The translations under genes and the position numbers were made by a program. From Roseovarius sp. UBA6217 (GTDB lineage: Bacteria > Pseudomonadota > Alphaproteobacteria > Rhodobacterales > Rhodobacteraceae), in NCBI GenBank assembly GCA_002421985.1, contig DISF01000006.1:1-49205 (forward strand): DNA of 49,205 bases, written 5' to 3'. How positions within the stretch are numbered: the stretch's first letter is position 1; each line of letters begins with the position of its first letter. Positions 24,174 to 32,805 of the stretch are shown in pieces. The notes beneath the pieces are model-generated. The model did no database searches. It had not been told where the DNA came from and was given only the letters and a program-made list of their open reading frames with translations.

Positions 24174-24593
24174 ATGACACGGGTCCACACCCTTGCGCTG
24201 CTTCTGGCGCTGCTGCCGCTGACTGCGCTGGCCACCGACGACCTGCCCGCCGACCCCGAATCGCTGGCCGAGGGCGCGGCGATCTTCGAGCGGCGATGCA
24301 GCCAGTGCCACGGGCTTGACCATGTGATCTACAAGGCGCCCTGGCTCAACGGGCTGATCGGGCGGCCCGCCGCCGCGGTGCCGGATTTCCCCTATTCCGA
24401 GGCAATGCGCGCCTGGGGCGGGGTCTGGACGGTCGAGAATCTCAAGCTTTGGCTGACCAAGCCCGATGAACTCATCCCCGGCACCGACATGAATTTCGGC
24501 GGCTTCAGCCGCCGCACCGAGGATCGCGACAAGGTGATCGCCTGGCTGATGGAGGCGACGCGAGACACGGTGACGGAAGCAACCCGGCCTTAA
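24174..24593 (+). CDS. Periplasmic monohaem cytochrome c (NirB-like position)
   Basis: A 139-residue class I cytochrome c. Residues 1-20 form a signal peptide (LALLLALLPLTALA). The haem site is CSQCH (Cys42, Cys45, His46) and the distal Met is probably in PGTDMNFGGF, a c2/c550-like ending. AAAGGAG precedes the start. In P. stutzeri the third gene of nirSTB is also a cytochrome c that can serve NirS; this one is shorter, so the link is by position rather than clear orthology. It is a plausible electron donor to NirS or acceptor from the NapC-type fusion upstream. Confidence 0.85.
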   Translation: MTRVHTLALLLALLPLTALATDDLPADPESLAEGAAIFERRCSQCHGLDHVIYKAPWLNGLIGRPAAAVPDFPYSEAMRAWGGVWTVENLKLWLTKPDELIPGTDMNFGGFSRRTEDRDKVIAWLMEATRDTVTEATRP

Positions 24594-24603
24594 CGAAAGT
24601 CAA
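24590..24603 (+). promoter_or_regulatory. Nnr/Dnr box controlling the nirE operon
   Basis: TTAAC-GAAA-GTCAA followed by GG, identical over 16 bases to the nirS box. It overlaps the last codon of the small cytochrome gene and is centred about 64 bp before the nirE ATG, so haem d1 genes can be induced separately from nirS. Confidence 0.78.
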
Positions 24604-24660
24604 GGGCGCACCACGCCGGATCGGCGACAATCGCGGGGTAGGTCACACCGGGAGACAGCG

Positions 24661-25440
24661 ATGACATATCTCAGCCAGGGCCGCGTGTTGCTTGTAGGGG
24701 CCGGACCGGGTGCGGTGGACCTGATGACGCTGCGCGCGATGCGGATGCTCGAGGCTGCGGATGCGGTGGTCTATGATCGGCTCGTCAGCCCCGAAATCCT
24801 CGGCTTTGTGCCACCGGGCGCGCGCATGATCGCGGTGGGAAAGGGGCCGAAATGCCCCACCGTTCCACAGGAGCGGATCAACGAGATACTCTATGATCTT
24901 GCGCGCGAGGGCCTGTGTGTGGCGCGGCTCAAGGGGGGCGATCCGCTGATCTTCGGGCGCGGATCGGAAGAGGCGGACTATCTGCGCGCGCGCGGGATTG
25001 CGGTCGAATATTGCCCCGGCATCACCGCCGCGCAGGGCATGGCCGCGAGCACCGGCGTGCCGCTCACCCATCGCGGCCTTTCGACCGGGGTGCGCTATGT
25101 CACCGGTCACCGGGCGCGCAACGCGCCGCTCAACCTCGACTGGAAGAGCCTTGCCAGCGAGGACACCACGCTGGTGGTCTATATGGGCGCGGCCAATATC
25201 GCCGAGATCGCGCTCAACCTGATGCGCGAGGGCCTGCCCGGCGCGCTGCCGGTGATGGCGGTCTCCGAGGCGACCACCCCGCGCGAGACACGCCTCGTGT
25301 CGCGGCTCGACCGGATCGGGCTCGACATGGCGGCAGACCCGCTGCCCGCGCCGGTGCTGTTTGTCATCGGTCACGTGGTGTCGCTTTACCGCGACGCGGC
25401 GCTGCCCTTTGATCTGCCCGAGGCAATGGCCGGTGAATAG
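24661..25440 (+). CDS. nirE: NirE, uroporphyrinogen-III C-methyltransferase
   Basis: A 259-residue SAM-dependent methyltransferase making precorrin-2, the first step from uroporphyrinogen III to haem d1. Family motifs are VGAGPGAVDLMTLRAMR at the start, the CP-x-x-Q-like GPKCPTVPQERIN, RLKGGDPLIFGRGSEE in the middle and GITAAQGMAASTGVPLTHR after it. Length and place at the head of the nir biosynthetic operon distinguish it from a general CobA/CysG copy. It has its own Nnr box. Confidence 0.93.
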   Translation: MTYLSQGRVLLVGAGPGAVDLMTLRAMRMLEAADAVVYDRLVSPEILGFVPPGARMIAVGKGPKCPTVPQERINEILYDLAREGLCVARLKGGDPLIFGRGSEEADYLRARGIAVEYCPGITAAQGMAASTGVPLTHRGLSTGVRYVTGHRARNAPLNLDWKSLASEDTTLVVYMGAANIAEIALNLMREGLPGALPVMAVSEATTPRETRLVSRLDRIGLDMAADPLPAPVLFVIGHVVSLYRDAALPFDLPEAMAGE

Positions 25441-25732
25441 GGCGCTTGTGATCCTCGCGCTCGCCGCCGCTCCGGCATGGGCCGAGCCCGATGCCGCCGC
25501 GCTCGAGCGGCTGGTGTTGCAGGATTGCGGATCGTGCCACGGGCTGACGCTCAAGGGCGGGCTTGGGCCGGATATCCGCAGCGGCGCGCTTGGGCATTAC
25601 GACAGCGACAGCCTGGCCCGCGTCATTCTTGACGGCATTCCCGGCACCCCGATGCCGCCCTGGCACCCGCTTCTGAGCGAGGCCGAGGCACGCTGGATCG
25701 CAGTCTATCTTTTGGAAAGAGACCCCGGATGA
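25433..25732 (+). CDS. nirC: NirC, small cytochrome c of the nir operon
   Basis: A 99-residue monohaem cytochrome c. The GTG start at 25433 gives a clean signal peptide (residues 1-17, VILALAAAPAWA) and overlaps the nirE stop by 8 bases. The haem site is CGSCH (Cys32, Cys35, His36), and the Met ligand is probably in GTPMPPW. NirC is an electron donor in NirS maturation or to NirS itself. It ends in an ATGA overlap with nirF. Confidence 0.88.
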   Translation: MNRALVILALAAAPAWAEPDAAALERLVLQDCGSCHGLTLKGGLGPDIRSGALGHYDSDSLARVILDGIPGTPMPPWHPLLSEAEARWIAVYLLERDPG

Positions 25733-26997
25733 CCCGTATCACACGCCTTTTCGGGGGCGCTGCCCCCGTCGCGCAAAGCGCGACTCCCCCGGAGTATTTC
25801 CCCCAAGAAGAAACGCGCGCCGGGCGTCTTCATGGTCCAAATACGCACCTCCGCCATCTGCTTGGCGCGGTGGTGTTTGTTATATGCGGCGCGCTTGCCA
25901 GCGGGGCAGGGGCGCAGGCCACCGGCGATCTGGGGCTGGTGGTGGAACGCGCCAGCGGCTCGCTTCTGGTGGTCGATCAGTCAGAGCGCGCGCGGATCGG
26001 GCGGATCGAGGGGCTGGGCGATCTGAGCCATGCCTCCATCGTCTATTCGCCGGATGCGCGCTTTGGCTTCGTGTTCGGGCGCGATGGCGGGCTGACCAAG
26101 GTGGATATCATCGCACAGGAGATTGTGGGCCGGGTCATGCAGGCGGGCAATTCCATCGGCGGGGCGATCTCGGATGATGGCCGCTATGTGGCGGTGTCTA
26201 ATTACGAGCCGGGCGGCGTGCGGGTGTTCGACGCGGACACGCTCGATATGGTGGCCGATATCCCCACGGGATCGAAAGCCATCGGGCTGGTGGACATCCC
26301 CGGCACGCGCTTCGTGTTCTCGCTCTGGGATGCGGGCGAGACATGGATCGCCGATCTGTCGGGGGACAGGCCCGAAATCACCCGGATCACGGGCATGGGC
26401 ACCAACCCCTACGACGCGCTGGTGACCGGGGACGGGCGCACCTATATCGCCGGGCTTTTCGGCGAGGATCATCTGAGCGCACTCGACCTGTGGCAGGACG
26501 ACCCCAAGCCAAGGGCCGTCCTGCCCGGCTATGCCAAGGGGCGCGAGGGCCTGCCGGTCTACAAGATGCCGCATCTCGAAGGCTGGGCGCTTGCGGGGCA
26601 CGAATTTGCCCTGCCCGCGCTGGGCCAGCACGAGGTGCTCTGGGTCGATGCGCGCAGCCTCGCAGAGAGCGGACGCACGGCGGTGCATGGTCAACCGGTC
26701 TTTGCCATCGCGCGGCCCGATGGCCGCCATGTCTGGGTGAATTTCGCCCATCCCAGGAACGACACGATCCAGGTGATCGACAGCCTGAGCAAACAGGTGA
26801 TCCACGAATTCAAGCCCGGCCCCGGCGTGCTCCATATGGAGTTTACCCCACGCGGCCGCGAGGTGTGGCTGTCGGTGCGCGATGCCGGCAAGGTCATGAT
26901 CTACGACACGCAGAGCTTTGAAAAACTGGGCGAGATCGAGGCCGATAGCCCCTCGGGTATCTTCTTTACCGCGCGCGCGCACAAGACGGGGCTTTGA
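25729..26997 (+). CDS. nirF: NirF, haem d1 biosynthesis dehydrogenase-like protein with an expanded leader
   Basis: A 422-residue periplasmic beta-propeller protein of haem d1 synthesis, thought to act late on the d1 precursor. The propeller starts at about residue 65 (TGDLGLVVERASGSLLVVD) and runs to the end with NirS/NirN-like blades. The ATG overlaps the nirC stop (ATGA). The first 43 residues are unusual: after MTRITRLFG the reading frame crosses a palindromic repeat (25747-25815), and only then comes the hydrophobic signal segment LLGAVVFVICGALASGAGAQA. The export signal thus has an extra-long n-region. A GTG start inside the hydrophobic part (near 25873) is possible but would leave a poor leader. 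Confidence 0.9.
   Translation: MTRITRLFGGAAPVAQSATPPEYFPQEETRAGRLHGPNTHLRHLLGAVVFVICGALASGAGAQATGDLGLVVERASGSLLVVDQSERARIGRIEGLGDLSHASIVYSPDARFGFVFGRDGGLTKVDIIAQEIVGRVMQAGNSIGGAISDDGRYVAVSNYEPGGVRVFDADTLDMVADIPTGSKAIGLVDIPGTRFVFSLWDAGETWIADLSGDRPEITRITGMGTNPYDALVTGDGRTYIAGLFGEDHLSALDLWQDDPKPRAVLPGYAKGREGLPVYKMPHLEGWALAGHEFALPALGQHEVLWVDARSLAESGRTAVHGQPVFAIARPDGRHVWVNFAHPRNDTIQVIDSLSKQVIHEFKPGPGVLHMEFTPRGREVWLSVRDAGKVMIYDTQSFEKLGEIEADSPSGIFFTARAHKTGL
25747..25815 (+). repeat. Double-hairpin palindromic repeat inside the nirF leader
   Basis: GGGGGC-GCT-GCCCCC (25753-25767) and TCGCGC-AAA-GCGCGA (25769-25783) form two adjacent perfect hairpins. CTCCCCCGGAGTATTT and an AAGAAGAAA tail follow. I recall this layout as a common intergenic repeat in Rhodobacteraceae genomes. 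Here it lies inside the open reading frame and keeps it open. I found no second copy in the window. Confidence 0.65.
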
Positions 26998-27000
26998 GCC

Positions 27001-27990
27001 ATGCACCGCTTTGCCGATCCGATCGACCGGGCGCTTCTGAACGACTGGCAGCGTGATTTCCCTGTCACGGCGCGGCCCTATGACGTGCTGGCGCAGCACC
27101 TCGGCACCACCGGGCGCGATGTGCTGTCGCGTCTTCTGGCCAAGCGGGAGGCCGGGCAGATCACGCGGGTGGGGGCCACCTGCGCGCCCAACACCATCTC
27201 TGCCAGCACGCTGGCGGCGGTGGCCGCCCCCGAGGACCGGATCGAGGAAGTGGCGCGCATCATCGGCGAAGAGCCGGGGGTGAACCATTCCTACCTGCGC
27301 GAGAACGACTGGAACCTGTGGTTCGTGGCCACCGGCCCGGACCGGGCGCATGTCGATGCGGCGCTCAAGCGGATCGCCCGGCGCAGCGGGTTGCAGGTTC
27401 TGGATCTGCGGCTGGTGCGCCCGTTCAACCTTGATCTCGGGTTCAGCCTGCGCGACGATCGGCGCGGCGGGGTCGCGCCCATCCCCCCCGATACCAGCGT
27501 GCTGGAGCCCGGAGACCGGGCCATCATGCAGGCCCTGATGAGGGGCCTTCCGCTGGAGCCGCAGCCCTATGCCGCGCTGGCCGCGTTGATTGGCCGGAGC
27601 GAGCAGGAGGTGATGGCGCGTATCCGCGTGCTGATTGACGCGCGAATCGTGGCGCGGTTGGGCATCATCGTGCGCCACCGCGCGTTGGGCTGGCGCGCCA
27701 ATGCGATGGTGGTCTGGGATCTGCCCCACGAGGCGATAGACCGGGCCGGGCCGGCGCTGGCGGCCTCGCCCGGTGTGACACTGTGCTATGAGCGCAGCAC
27801 CGTCCCCGGTCTCTGGCCGTGGCGTCTTTACAGCATGATCCACGCCCGCAGCCGCGCCGAGGCGCTGGGCTGGCTGCAACAGGCCGCCTCTCTGCCCGAG
27901 TTGCGCGGGGTGCCGCATCTCGCGCTGTTTTCCACCCGCTGCTTCAAGCAGACCGGTGCCATGATCGCCCCCGAAAGGAACAGCGCATGA
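27001..27990 (+). CDS. nirDL: NirDL, fused sirohaem decarboxylase subunits
   Basis: A 329-residue fusion of two Lrp/AsnC-like units. Residues 1-155 are NirD-like (winged helix, then HSYLRENDWNLWFVATG and a VRPFNLDLGFSL end). Residues 165-320 are NirL-like (winged helix, then VVWDLPHE and SMIHARSRAEA). NirD, L, G and H decarboxylate 12,18-didecarboxysirohaem's precursor sirohaem on the way to haem d1. Fused D-L forms are known in several denitrifiers. It starts 3 bases after nirF and overlaps nirG by 4. Confidence 0.9.
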   Translation: MHRFADPIDRALLNDWQRDFPVTARPYDVLAQHLGTTGRDVLSRLLAKREAGQITRVGATCAPNTISASTLAAVAAPEDRIEEVARIIGEEPGVNHSYLRENDWNLWFVATGPDRAHVDAALKRIARRSGLQVLDLRLVRPFNLDLGFSLRDDRRGGVAPIPPDTSVLEPGDRAIMQALMRGLPLEPQPYAALAALIGRSEQEVMARIRVLIDARIVARLGIIVRHRALGWRANAMVVWDLPHEAIDRAGPALAASPGVTLCYERSTVPGLWPWRLYSMIHARSRAEALGWLQQAASLPELRGVPHLALFSTRCFKQTGAMIAPERNSA

Positions 27991-28436
27991 CCCCCGACGC
28001 CACCGACCGCGCGATCCTCAACCGCTTGCAGGACGGCTTTCCGATCACGCCTGCGCCCTTCGCCGCCGTGGCGCGGGAGTTGGGGTTGACCGAGGCCGAT
28101 CTCATCGCGCGGCTGGAGCGCATGAAATCCGCGCGCATCCTCACGCGGTTCGGCCCGTTCCTTGACGCCGAGGCGATGGGCGGCGCGTTCTGTCTTTGCG
28201 CGATGGCGGTGCCGGAGGCCGATTTCGAGACCGTGGCGGCGCAGGTCAACGCGCATCCGCAAGTGGCGCATAATTACGCGCGCGCGCACCGGCTCAACAT
28301 GTGGTTCGTTCTCGCCACGGAAACCGGTGACGAGATCGCGGCGGTGGCCGGAGTGATCGAGCGCGAGACGGGGCTGCGCGTGCTGCGCTTTGCGAAACTG
28401 CGCGAGTTTTTCATCGGGTTCAGGGTGGCGGCATGA
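27987..28436 (+). CDS. nirG: NirG, sirohaem decarboxylase subunit
   Basis: A 149-residue Lrp/AsnC-like protein without a separate effector role. It has an N-terminal winged helix (DATDRAILNRLQDGFPITPAP) and a RAM-like half ending AKLREFFIGFRVAA. HNYARAHRLNMWFVLATE matches the catalytic segment of the NirD/G type, with the His-rich pair. It starts in an ATGA overlap with nirDL and overlaps nirH by 4. Assignment to G rather than D follows from gene order and the D-type half already being in the fusion. Confidence 0.85.
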   Translation: MTPDATDRAILNRLQDGFPITPAPFAAVARELGLTEADLIARLERMKSARILTRFGPFLDAEAMGGAFCLCAMAVPEADFETVAAQVNAHPQVAHNYARAHRLNMWFVLATETGDEIAAVAGVIERETGLRVLRFAKLREFFIGFRVAA

Positions 28437-28921
28437 GCATCGACGCCACCGACCGCCGCATCATCGCCGCCACGCAGGCGGGTCTGCCGCTGGTGCCCGA
28501 GCCCTATGCCGCGCTGGCCGATGCTCTGGGCATGGATGAGGCGGCGCTTTGCGACCGGCTGCGCGCGATGCAGGAGCGCGGGATCATTCGCCGGATCGCG
28601 CTTGCGCCCAATCATTATGCCCTCGGGATGGTGGCAAATGGCATGTCGGTCTGGGATGTGGATGATGCGCGGATTGCCGATCTCGGCCCGCGTATCGGCG
28701 CGCTCGATTTTGTCAGCCATTGCTACGAGCGCCCGCGCGCCCTGCCCGAGTGGCGCTATAATCTTTTCGCCATGATCCACGGCGCAAGCCGCGACGAGGT
28801 GGAGCACAAGCGCGCGCGGATCAAGGCGATCCTCGGCGATGCCTGCCGCGCGGATGACATCCTCTATTCCACCCGAATTCTCAAAAAGACCGGGCTGCGG
28901 CTGCGGCAAAAGGAGGGCTGA
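28433..28921 (+). CDS. nirH: NirH, sirohaem decarboxylase subunit
   Basis: A 162-residue paralogue of NirL/NirG: N-terminal winged helix (IDATDRRIIAATQAGLPLVPEP) then NGMSVWDVDDARIADLG and CYERPRALPEWRYNLFAMIHG, the L/H-type pattern. It acts with NirDL and NirG on sirohaem. It ends in YSTRILKKTGLRLRQ, typical of NirH/L. The next gene follows after a single base. Confidence 0.88.
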   Translation: MSIDATDRRIIAATQAGLPLVPEPYAALADALGMDEAALCDRLRAMQERGIIRRIALAPNHYALGMVANGMSVWDVDDARIADLGPRIGALDFVSHCYERPRALPEWRYNLFAMIHGASRDEVEHKRARIKAILGDACRADDILYSTRILKKTGLRLRQKEG

Positions 28922-28922
28922 G

Positions 28923-30140
28923 ATGTTCCGTCTCACCGACTACATGCACCAACTGGTCACCCCCACGCCGGTGGCCGCGCGGCGCGGCACCGGGCCGGTC
29001 AAGCCGGTGGTGATCTGGAACCTGACGCGCCGTTGCAACCTGCGCTGCCGACATTGCTACACGGTGTCGGCCAATGTCGATTTCCCCGGAGAGCTGAGCC
29101 ACGAACAGGCGATGGCCACGCTGGATGATCTGGGTGATTTCGGCATCCCGGCGCTGATCCTGTCGGGGGGCGAGCCGCTTGATCGGTTCGATTTCTTCGA
29201 TCTGGCCGAGGCCGCGCGCCACAGGGTGCGGTTTCTGGCGCTCTCGACCAACGGCACGAAAATCCACGGCGAGACAGCCGACCGGGTGGCGGATATCGGG
29301 TTTCACTATGTCGGCATTTCCATCGACGGGATCGGTGCCACAAACGACTGGTTCCGTGGGGTCGATGGCGCATTCAACGATGCGCTGCGCGGCGTGCGCG
29401 AATGCAAGGCGCGCGGCATAAAGGTGGGCTTGCGCTTCACTCTGACGCGCGACAATGCCGGGCAACTGCCCGATCTCTTGCAGCTTTGCGACGATGAGGG
29501 GGTGGACAAGTTCTATCTGAGCCACCTCGTCTATGCCGGTCGCGGCGACAAGAACCGGGGCGAGGATGCCGTGCACGATCACACCCGCGCCTCGCTCGAT
29601 CTGCTGATTGATCGCGCGTGGCGCGCTGCGTCTGAGGGCCGCCCGCTCGATATCGTCACCGGCAACAACGATGCCGACGCGGTCTATATGCTGCATTGGG
29701 CGGCGCGGCATTTCGAGCCGGATCGCGTCGCCCATCTGCGCGCTCACCTGGAGGCCTGGGGCGGCAATTCCTCGGGCCTTGGCGTGGCCAATATCGACCC
29801 GCAGGGCCGCGTGCATCCCGATACCTACTGGTCGGATTACACGGTGGGCAACGTCAAGACCGCCAGGTTCTCGGATCTGTGGACCGGCGATGACCCGATG
29901 CTGGCGCAACTGCGCCTGCGCCCGCGCCCCTTGAAGGGCCGCTGCGGGGCCTGTGCCCATAAATCGGTCTGCGGCGGCAATACCCGCATCCGCGCGCTGC
30001 AACTGACCGGCGATCCCTGGGCCGAGGATCCGGCCTGTTACCTGAGCGACCGCGAAATCGGTGTCGAGACCACCGCCGCGCGCCTGACCGTCACACCATT
30101 CCGGGGGAAACGCCATGATCCGGCACATCGCTTTCAGTAG
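28923..30140 (+). CDS. nirJ: NirJ, radical SAM enzyme of haem d1 biosynthesis
   Basis: A 405-residue radical SAM protein. The 4Fe-4S cluster motif is CNLRCRHC (Cys38, Cys42, Cys45), followed by ILSGGEPLDRFDFFDL. A C-terminal SPASM-like cluster region has CGACAHKSVCGG and a last Cys in DPACYL. NirJ replaces the propionate side chains of didecarboxysirohaem with carbonyl oxygens. The start at 28923 is one base after the nirH stop; a longer frame overlaps nirH and is unlikely. The 3' end overlaps nirN by 26 bases. Confidence 0.94.
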   Translation: MFRLTDYMHQLVTPTPVAARRGTGPVKPVVIWNLTRRCNLRCRHCYTVSANVDFPGELSHEQAMATLDDLGDFGIPALILSGGEPLDRFDFFDLAEAARHRVRFLALSTNGTKIHGETADRVADIGFHYVGISIDGIGATNDWFRGVDGAFNDALRGVRECKARGIKVGLRFTLTRDNAGQLPDLLQLCDDEGVDKFYLSHLVYAGRGDKNRGEDAVHDHTRASLDLLIDRAWRAASEGRPLDIVTGNNDADAVYMLHWAARHFEPDRVAHLRAHLEAWGGNSSGLGVANIDPQGRVHPDTYWSDYTVGNVKTARFSDLWTGDDPMLAQLRLRPRPLKGRCGACAHKSVCGGNTRIRALQLTGDPWAEDPACYLSDREIGVETTAARLTVTPFRGKRHDPAHRFQ

Positions 30141-31662
30141 CACACTGGCAGCGGCGCTCTTGTGGTCGCCTGCGGCGCGGTCAGAGCCGGAGGCCAAGGC
30201 ACTCTACAATACGCATTGCGCCGAGTGCCATGCCGAGACCCGGCTGGGCGGCACCGGGCCTGCGCTTATTCCGCAGACCCTGCGGCGCATGTATGGCCCG
30301 GCCCTGACGGCAGTGATCGCCCATGGCCGGGTGGCCACGCAAATGCCCGGCTTTGCCGAGGTTCTGAGCGCGCGCGAGATCGCCACGCTGGCGGCATGGC
30401 TCGAGACCCCGCCCGAGCATGTGCCCGCCTGGGACGAGGCGGCGATCGCCGCCACGCTGGCCCTGCGCGACGATTACGCGCCCGCCGGGGCACCGGTGTT
30501 CGACGCCGACCCGCTCAACATCACGCTGGTGGTCGAAATCGGCGATCATCATATCAGCGTGCTTGACGGCGATACATTCGCGGTGCTCGACCGGTTCGAG
30601 ACCCCCTTTGCCGTGCATGGCGGGCCAAAGTTCAGCCCCGACGGGCGGTTCGTCTACATCATGTCGCGCGATGGCTGGGTGCAGAAATACGATATCTGGT
30701 CGCTACAGGAGGTGGGCCGCGTGCGCGCCGGCCTCAACAGCCGCAACATTGCGATCAGCAACGATGGCAAATGGTTGGCGGTGGCCAATTACCTGCCGAT
30801 GACGCTGAGCATTCTCGACGCGGCGACGCTCGCGCCGCAGAAAACCATCGCGATCAAGGGCCGCGATGGCACCCCTAGCCGCGTCTCGGCGGTCTATCAG
30901 GCCCCGCCGCGCGACAGCTTTGTTCTGGCGCTCAAGGACATCGCCGAGGTCTGGGAAATCTCCACCGCCGAGACCCCGCCGCATACCGGCTGGGTGCACG
31001 ATACCCGCGTCGAAGGCCCCCCCGAGATCACCCGCCGCTTTCCGGTGCGCAAGATGAAGGTCGATCATATCCTCGACGATTTCTTCTTTGATCAGGAGTA
31101 TGAGCACCTGATCGGTGCCTCGCGCGAGACCGAAACCGCGCAGGTCATCGACCTCGCCTATGGCCACAAGGTCGCCGAGATCGACCTGCCGGGGATGCCG
31201 CATCTTGGATCGGGCATCACATGGGAGCGTGACGGCACGCGGATCATGGCCACCCCGCACCTGAAGGAAGGGGTGATTTCCTTCATCGACATGAGCACAT
31301 GGCAAACCGTCAAGCGGCTTGAGACACTGGGGCCGGGCTTTTTCATGCGCTCGCACGAGACAAGCCCCTATGTATGGGCCGATGTCTTCTTTGGCCCCAA
31401 CCGCGACGCGATGCATGTCATCGACAAGCAAAGCCTCGAGATCGTGCGCACGCTGCGCCCGGTGCCCGGTGCCACGCTGGCGCATGTGGAATTCACCCGC
31501 GACGGGCACCATGCGCTGGTCTCGGTATGGGAGGAGGATGGCGCGGTGATCGTCTATGATGCCGCCACGCTGGAAGAGGTGACGCGCCTGCCGATGCGCA
31601 AACCTTCGGGAAAATACAATGTCTACAACAAGATCACATTCGCCGAAGGCACCAGCCATTGA
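30115..31662 (+). CDS. nirN: NirN, haem d1 dehydrogenase (NirS paralogue)
   Basis: A 515-residue periplasmic protein with a signal peptide (1-22, SPAARS), an N-terminal cytochrome c domain with CAECH (Cys35, Cys38, His39), and a d1-binding propeller from about 130 ending in KYNVYNKITF. NirN catalyses the last step of haem d1 synthesis, forming the acrylate side chain, and passes the cofactor toward NirS. It starts within the nirJ coding end. A GGGGGAA stretch serves as ribosome site. Confidence 0.92.
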   Translation: MIRHIAFSSTLAAALLWSPAARSEPEAKALYNTHCAECHAETRLGGTGPALIPQTLRRMYGPALTAVIAHGRVATQMPGFAEVLSAREIATLAAWLETPPEHVPAWDEAAIAATLALRDDYAPAGAPVFDADPLNITLVVEIGDHHISVLDGDTFAVLDRFETPFAVHGGPKFSPDGRFVYIMSRDGWVQKYDIWSLQEVGRVRAGLNSRNIAISNDGKWLAVANYLPMTLSILDAATLAPQKTIAIKGRDGTPSRVSAVYQAPPRDSFVLALKDIAEVWEISTAETPPHTGWVHDTRVEGPPEITRRFPVRKMKVDHILDDFFFDQEYEHLIGASRETETAQVIDLAYGHKVAEIDLPGMPHLGSGITWERDGTRIMATPHLKEGVISFIDMSTWQTVKRLETLGPGFFMRSHETSPYVWADVFFGPNRDAMHVIDKQSLEIVRTLRPVPGATLAHVEFTRDGHHALVSVWEEDGAVIVYDAATLEEVTRLPMRKPSGKYNVYNKITFAEGTSH

Positions 31663-31669
31663 GCGCGCC

Positions 31670-31900
31670 ATGGCCGGCCGGAGACGCCCGCCGCTGCGGC
31701 TTTACCTGCTGCTCTATCCGTTCACGGCGCTTGCCGTGGCGGTCAATCTCTTCATGCTGTCGCTGATGTGGCAGGCCGTGGGCCTGCCCGCGCTGTCGCC
31801 GGTGACGGCGCTGTTGATCTGCGTGCCGCTGGGCGTTCCGGTCAATATATGGGTCACCCGGTGGGTGCAGGGGCTGATGGACGAGGCCGATGGCGGCTGA
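31670..31900 (+). CDS. Small two-helix membrane protein at the end of the nir operon (NnrT-like?)
   Basis: A 76-residue protein with a basic N-terminus (AGRRRPPLRL) and two hydrophobic segments (about 11-31 and 38-57), so a small inner-membrane protein with its N-terminus probably inside. It begins 7 bases after the nirN stop and precedes the convergent nosX. Size and context resemble NnrT-type proteins reported near denitrification genes, but I cannot confirm homology. A role linked to NO-responsive electron transfer or haem handling is only a guess. Confidence 0.65.
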   Translation: MAGRRRPPLRLYLLLYPFTALAVAVNLFMLSLMWQAVGLPALSPVTALLICVPLGVPVNIWVTRWVQGLMDEADGG

Positions 31901-31917
31901 CAGGGTGCAAAATGGCC

Positions 31918-32805
31918 TCAGGCCAGGGCCTCGATCCGTGCCCCGGAAAAGCGCGCCACCGCCCGCTCTGCGGTAACGTCATCGACAAGGCAAAGCGCCG
32001 TTGACAGCCCGTCGGCCGCCGCCGCACGCGGGGCCGACACGCTGACCAGCGCCCGGCGCGCGCCCGTGCCCGCAGGGTCGATGATATGGCCGCGCCCACC
32101 CAGGAGGCGCGTGCCCATCGGTGCCGAGGTTGCCAGCGCCCGGTCGCGCAGCGTCACCCGCCCGACAAGCGCCCCGTCCGGGGCGGCAATCCCCGCCTGC
32201 CACGCCGCACCATCGCCACGGCGACCACGCGCCACCACCTCGCCCATATCCACCAGCACATCGCCAAAGCCGCGCGATCGTAGCAGGTCGGCGATGCGGT
32301 CGGTGACATATCCTTGTGCGATGCCGTTGAGAGTCAGCGCCATGCCGGGGCGGGCAAGCGTCACGCGACCCGCGTCAAAGCCAACATGCCGCCAGCCAAC
32401 CAACGCCCGCGCCGCCGCCTCGTCGCCGCCAATGGCGCGCGCGCGCCAGAGCGGTTGCACGGTCGGATCGAACGCGCCGCCTGTCGCGTCATGGATCGCG
32501 CCCGCGAGCGACAAGAGGTCGAGCATCTCGGGCGGCGGGGCGTCCAGATGGCCCTGCGCATTGAGCCGCGTCAGCGCGCTGTCATCGCGGTAGAGGCTGA
32601 ATATCCGCTCCAGCCGCAGCACTTCGGTCTCCAGCGCGGCAAAGACCGGGCGCGCGGCAGGCAGTGCCACCCCGGCAAGCACCATCGAGGCAGGCGCGCC
32701 CAGCGCCACACCCTGCCAGCGGGCGCTCTCGCCCGCCTGCGCGGCAGCCGGAACAGACAGCGCGGCGGCGGAAATGCTCAGGAAACGACGGCGGGTCAGG
32801 GTCAT
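31918..32805 (-). CDS. nosX: NosX, ApbE-family FAD:protein FMN transferase
   Basis: A 295-residue exported flavin transferase. The N-terminus TRRRFLSISAAALSVPAAAQA is a Tat-type signal. The ApbE fold shows FSLYRDDSALTRLN, GGAFDPTVQPLW and GIAQGYVTDRIADLL, and HIIDPAGTG near the end. It attaches FMN covalently to a Thr of NosR in the periplasm, which sustains N2O reduction. It overlaps nosL by 4 bases and is last in nosRZDFYLX. Confidence 0.92.
   Translation of the reverse strand: MTLTRRRFLSISAAALSVPAAAQAGESARWQGVALGAPASMVLAGVALPAARPVFAALETEVLRLERIFSLYRDDSALTRLNAQGHLDAPPPEMLDLLSLAGAIHDATGGAFDPTVQPLWRARAIGGDEAAARALVGWRHVGFDAGRVTLARPGMALTLNGIAQGYVTDRIADLLRSRGFGDVLVDMGEVVARGRRGDGAAWQAGIAAPDGALVGRVTLRDRALATSAPMGTRLLGGRGHIIDPAGTGARRALVSVSAPRAAAADGLSTALCLVDDVTAERAVARFSGARIEALA

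Noticed and set aside
27001..28921. Lrp/AsnC transcription regulators
   Set aside because: NirDL, NirG and NirH have AsnC-like folds, but in this operon context they are sirohaem decarboxylase subunits.
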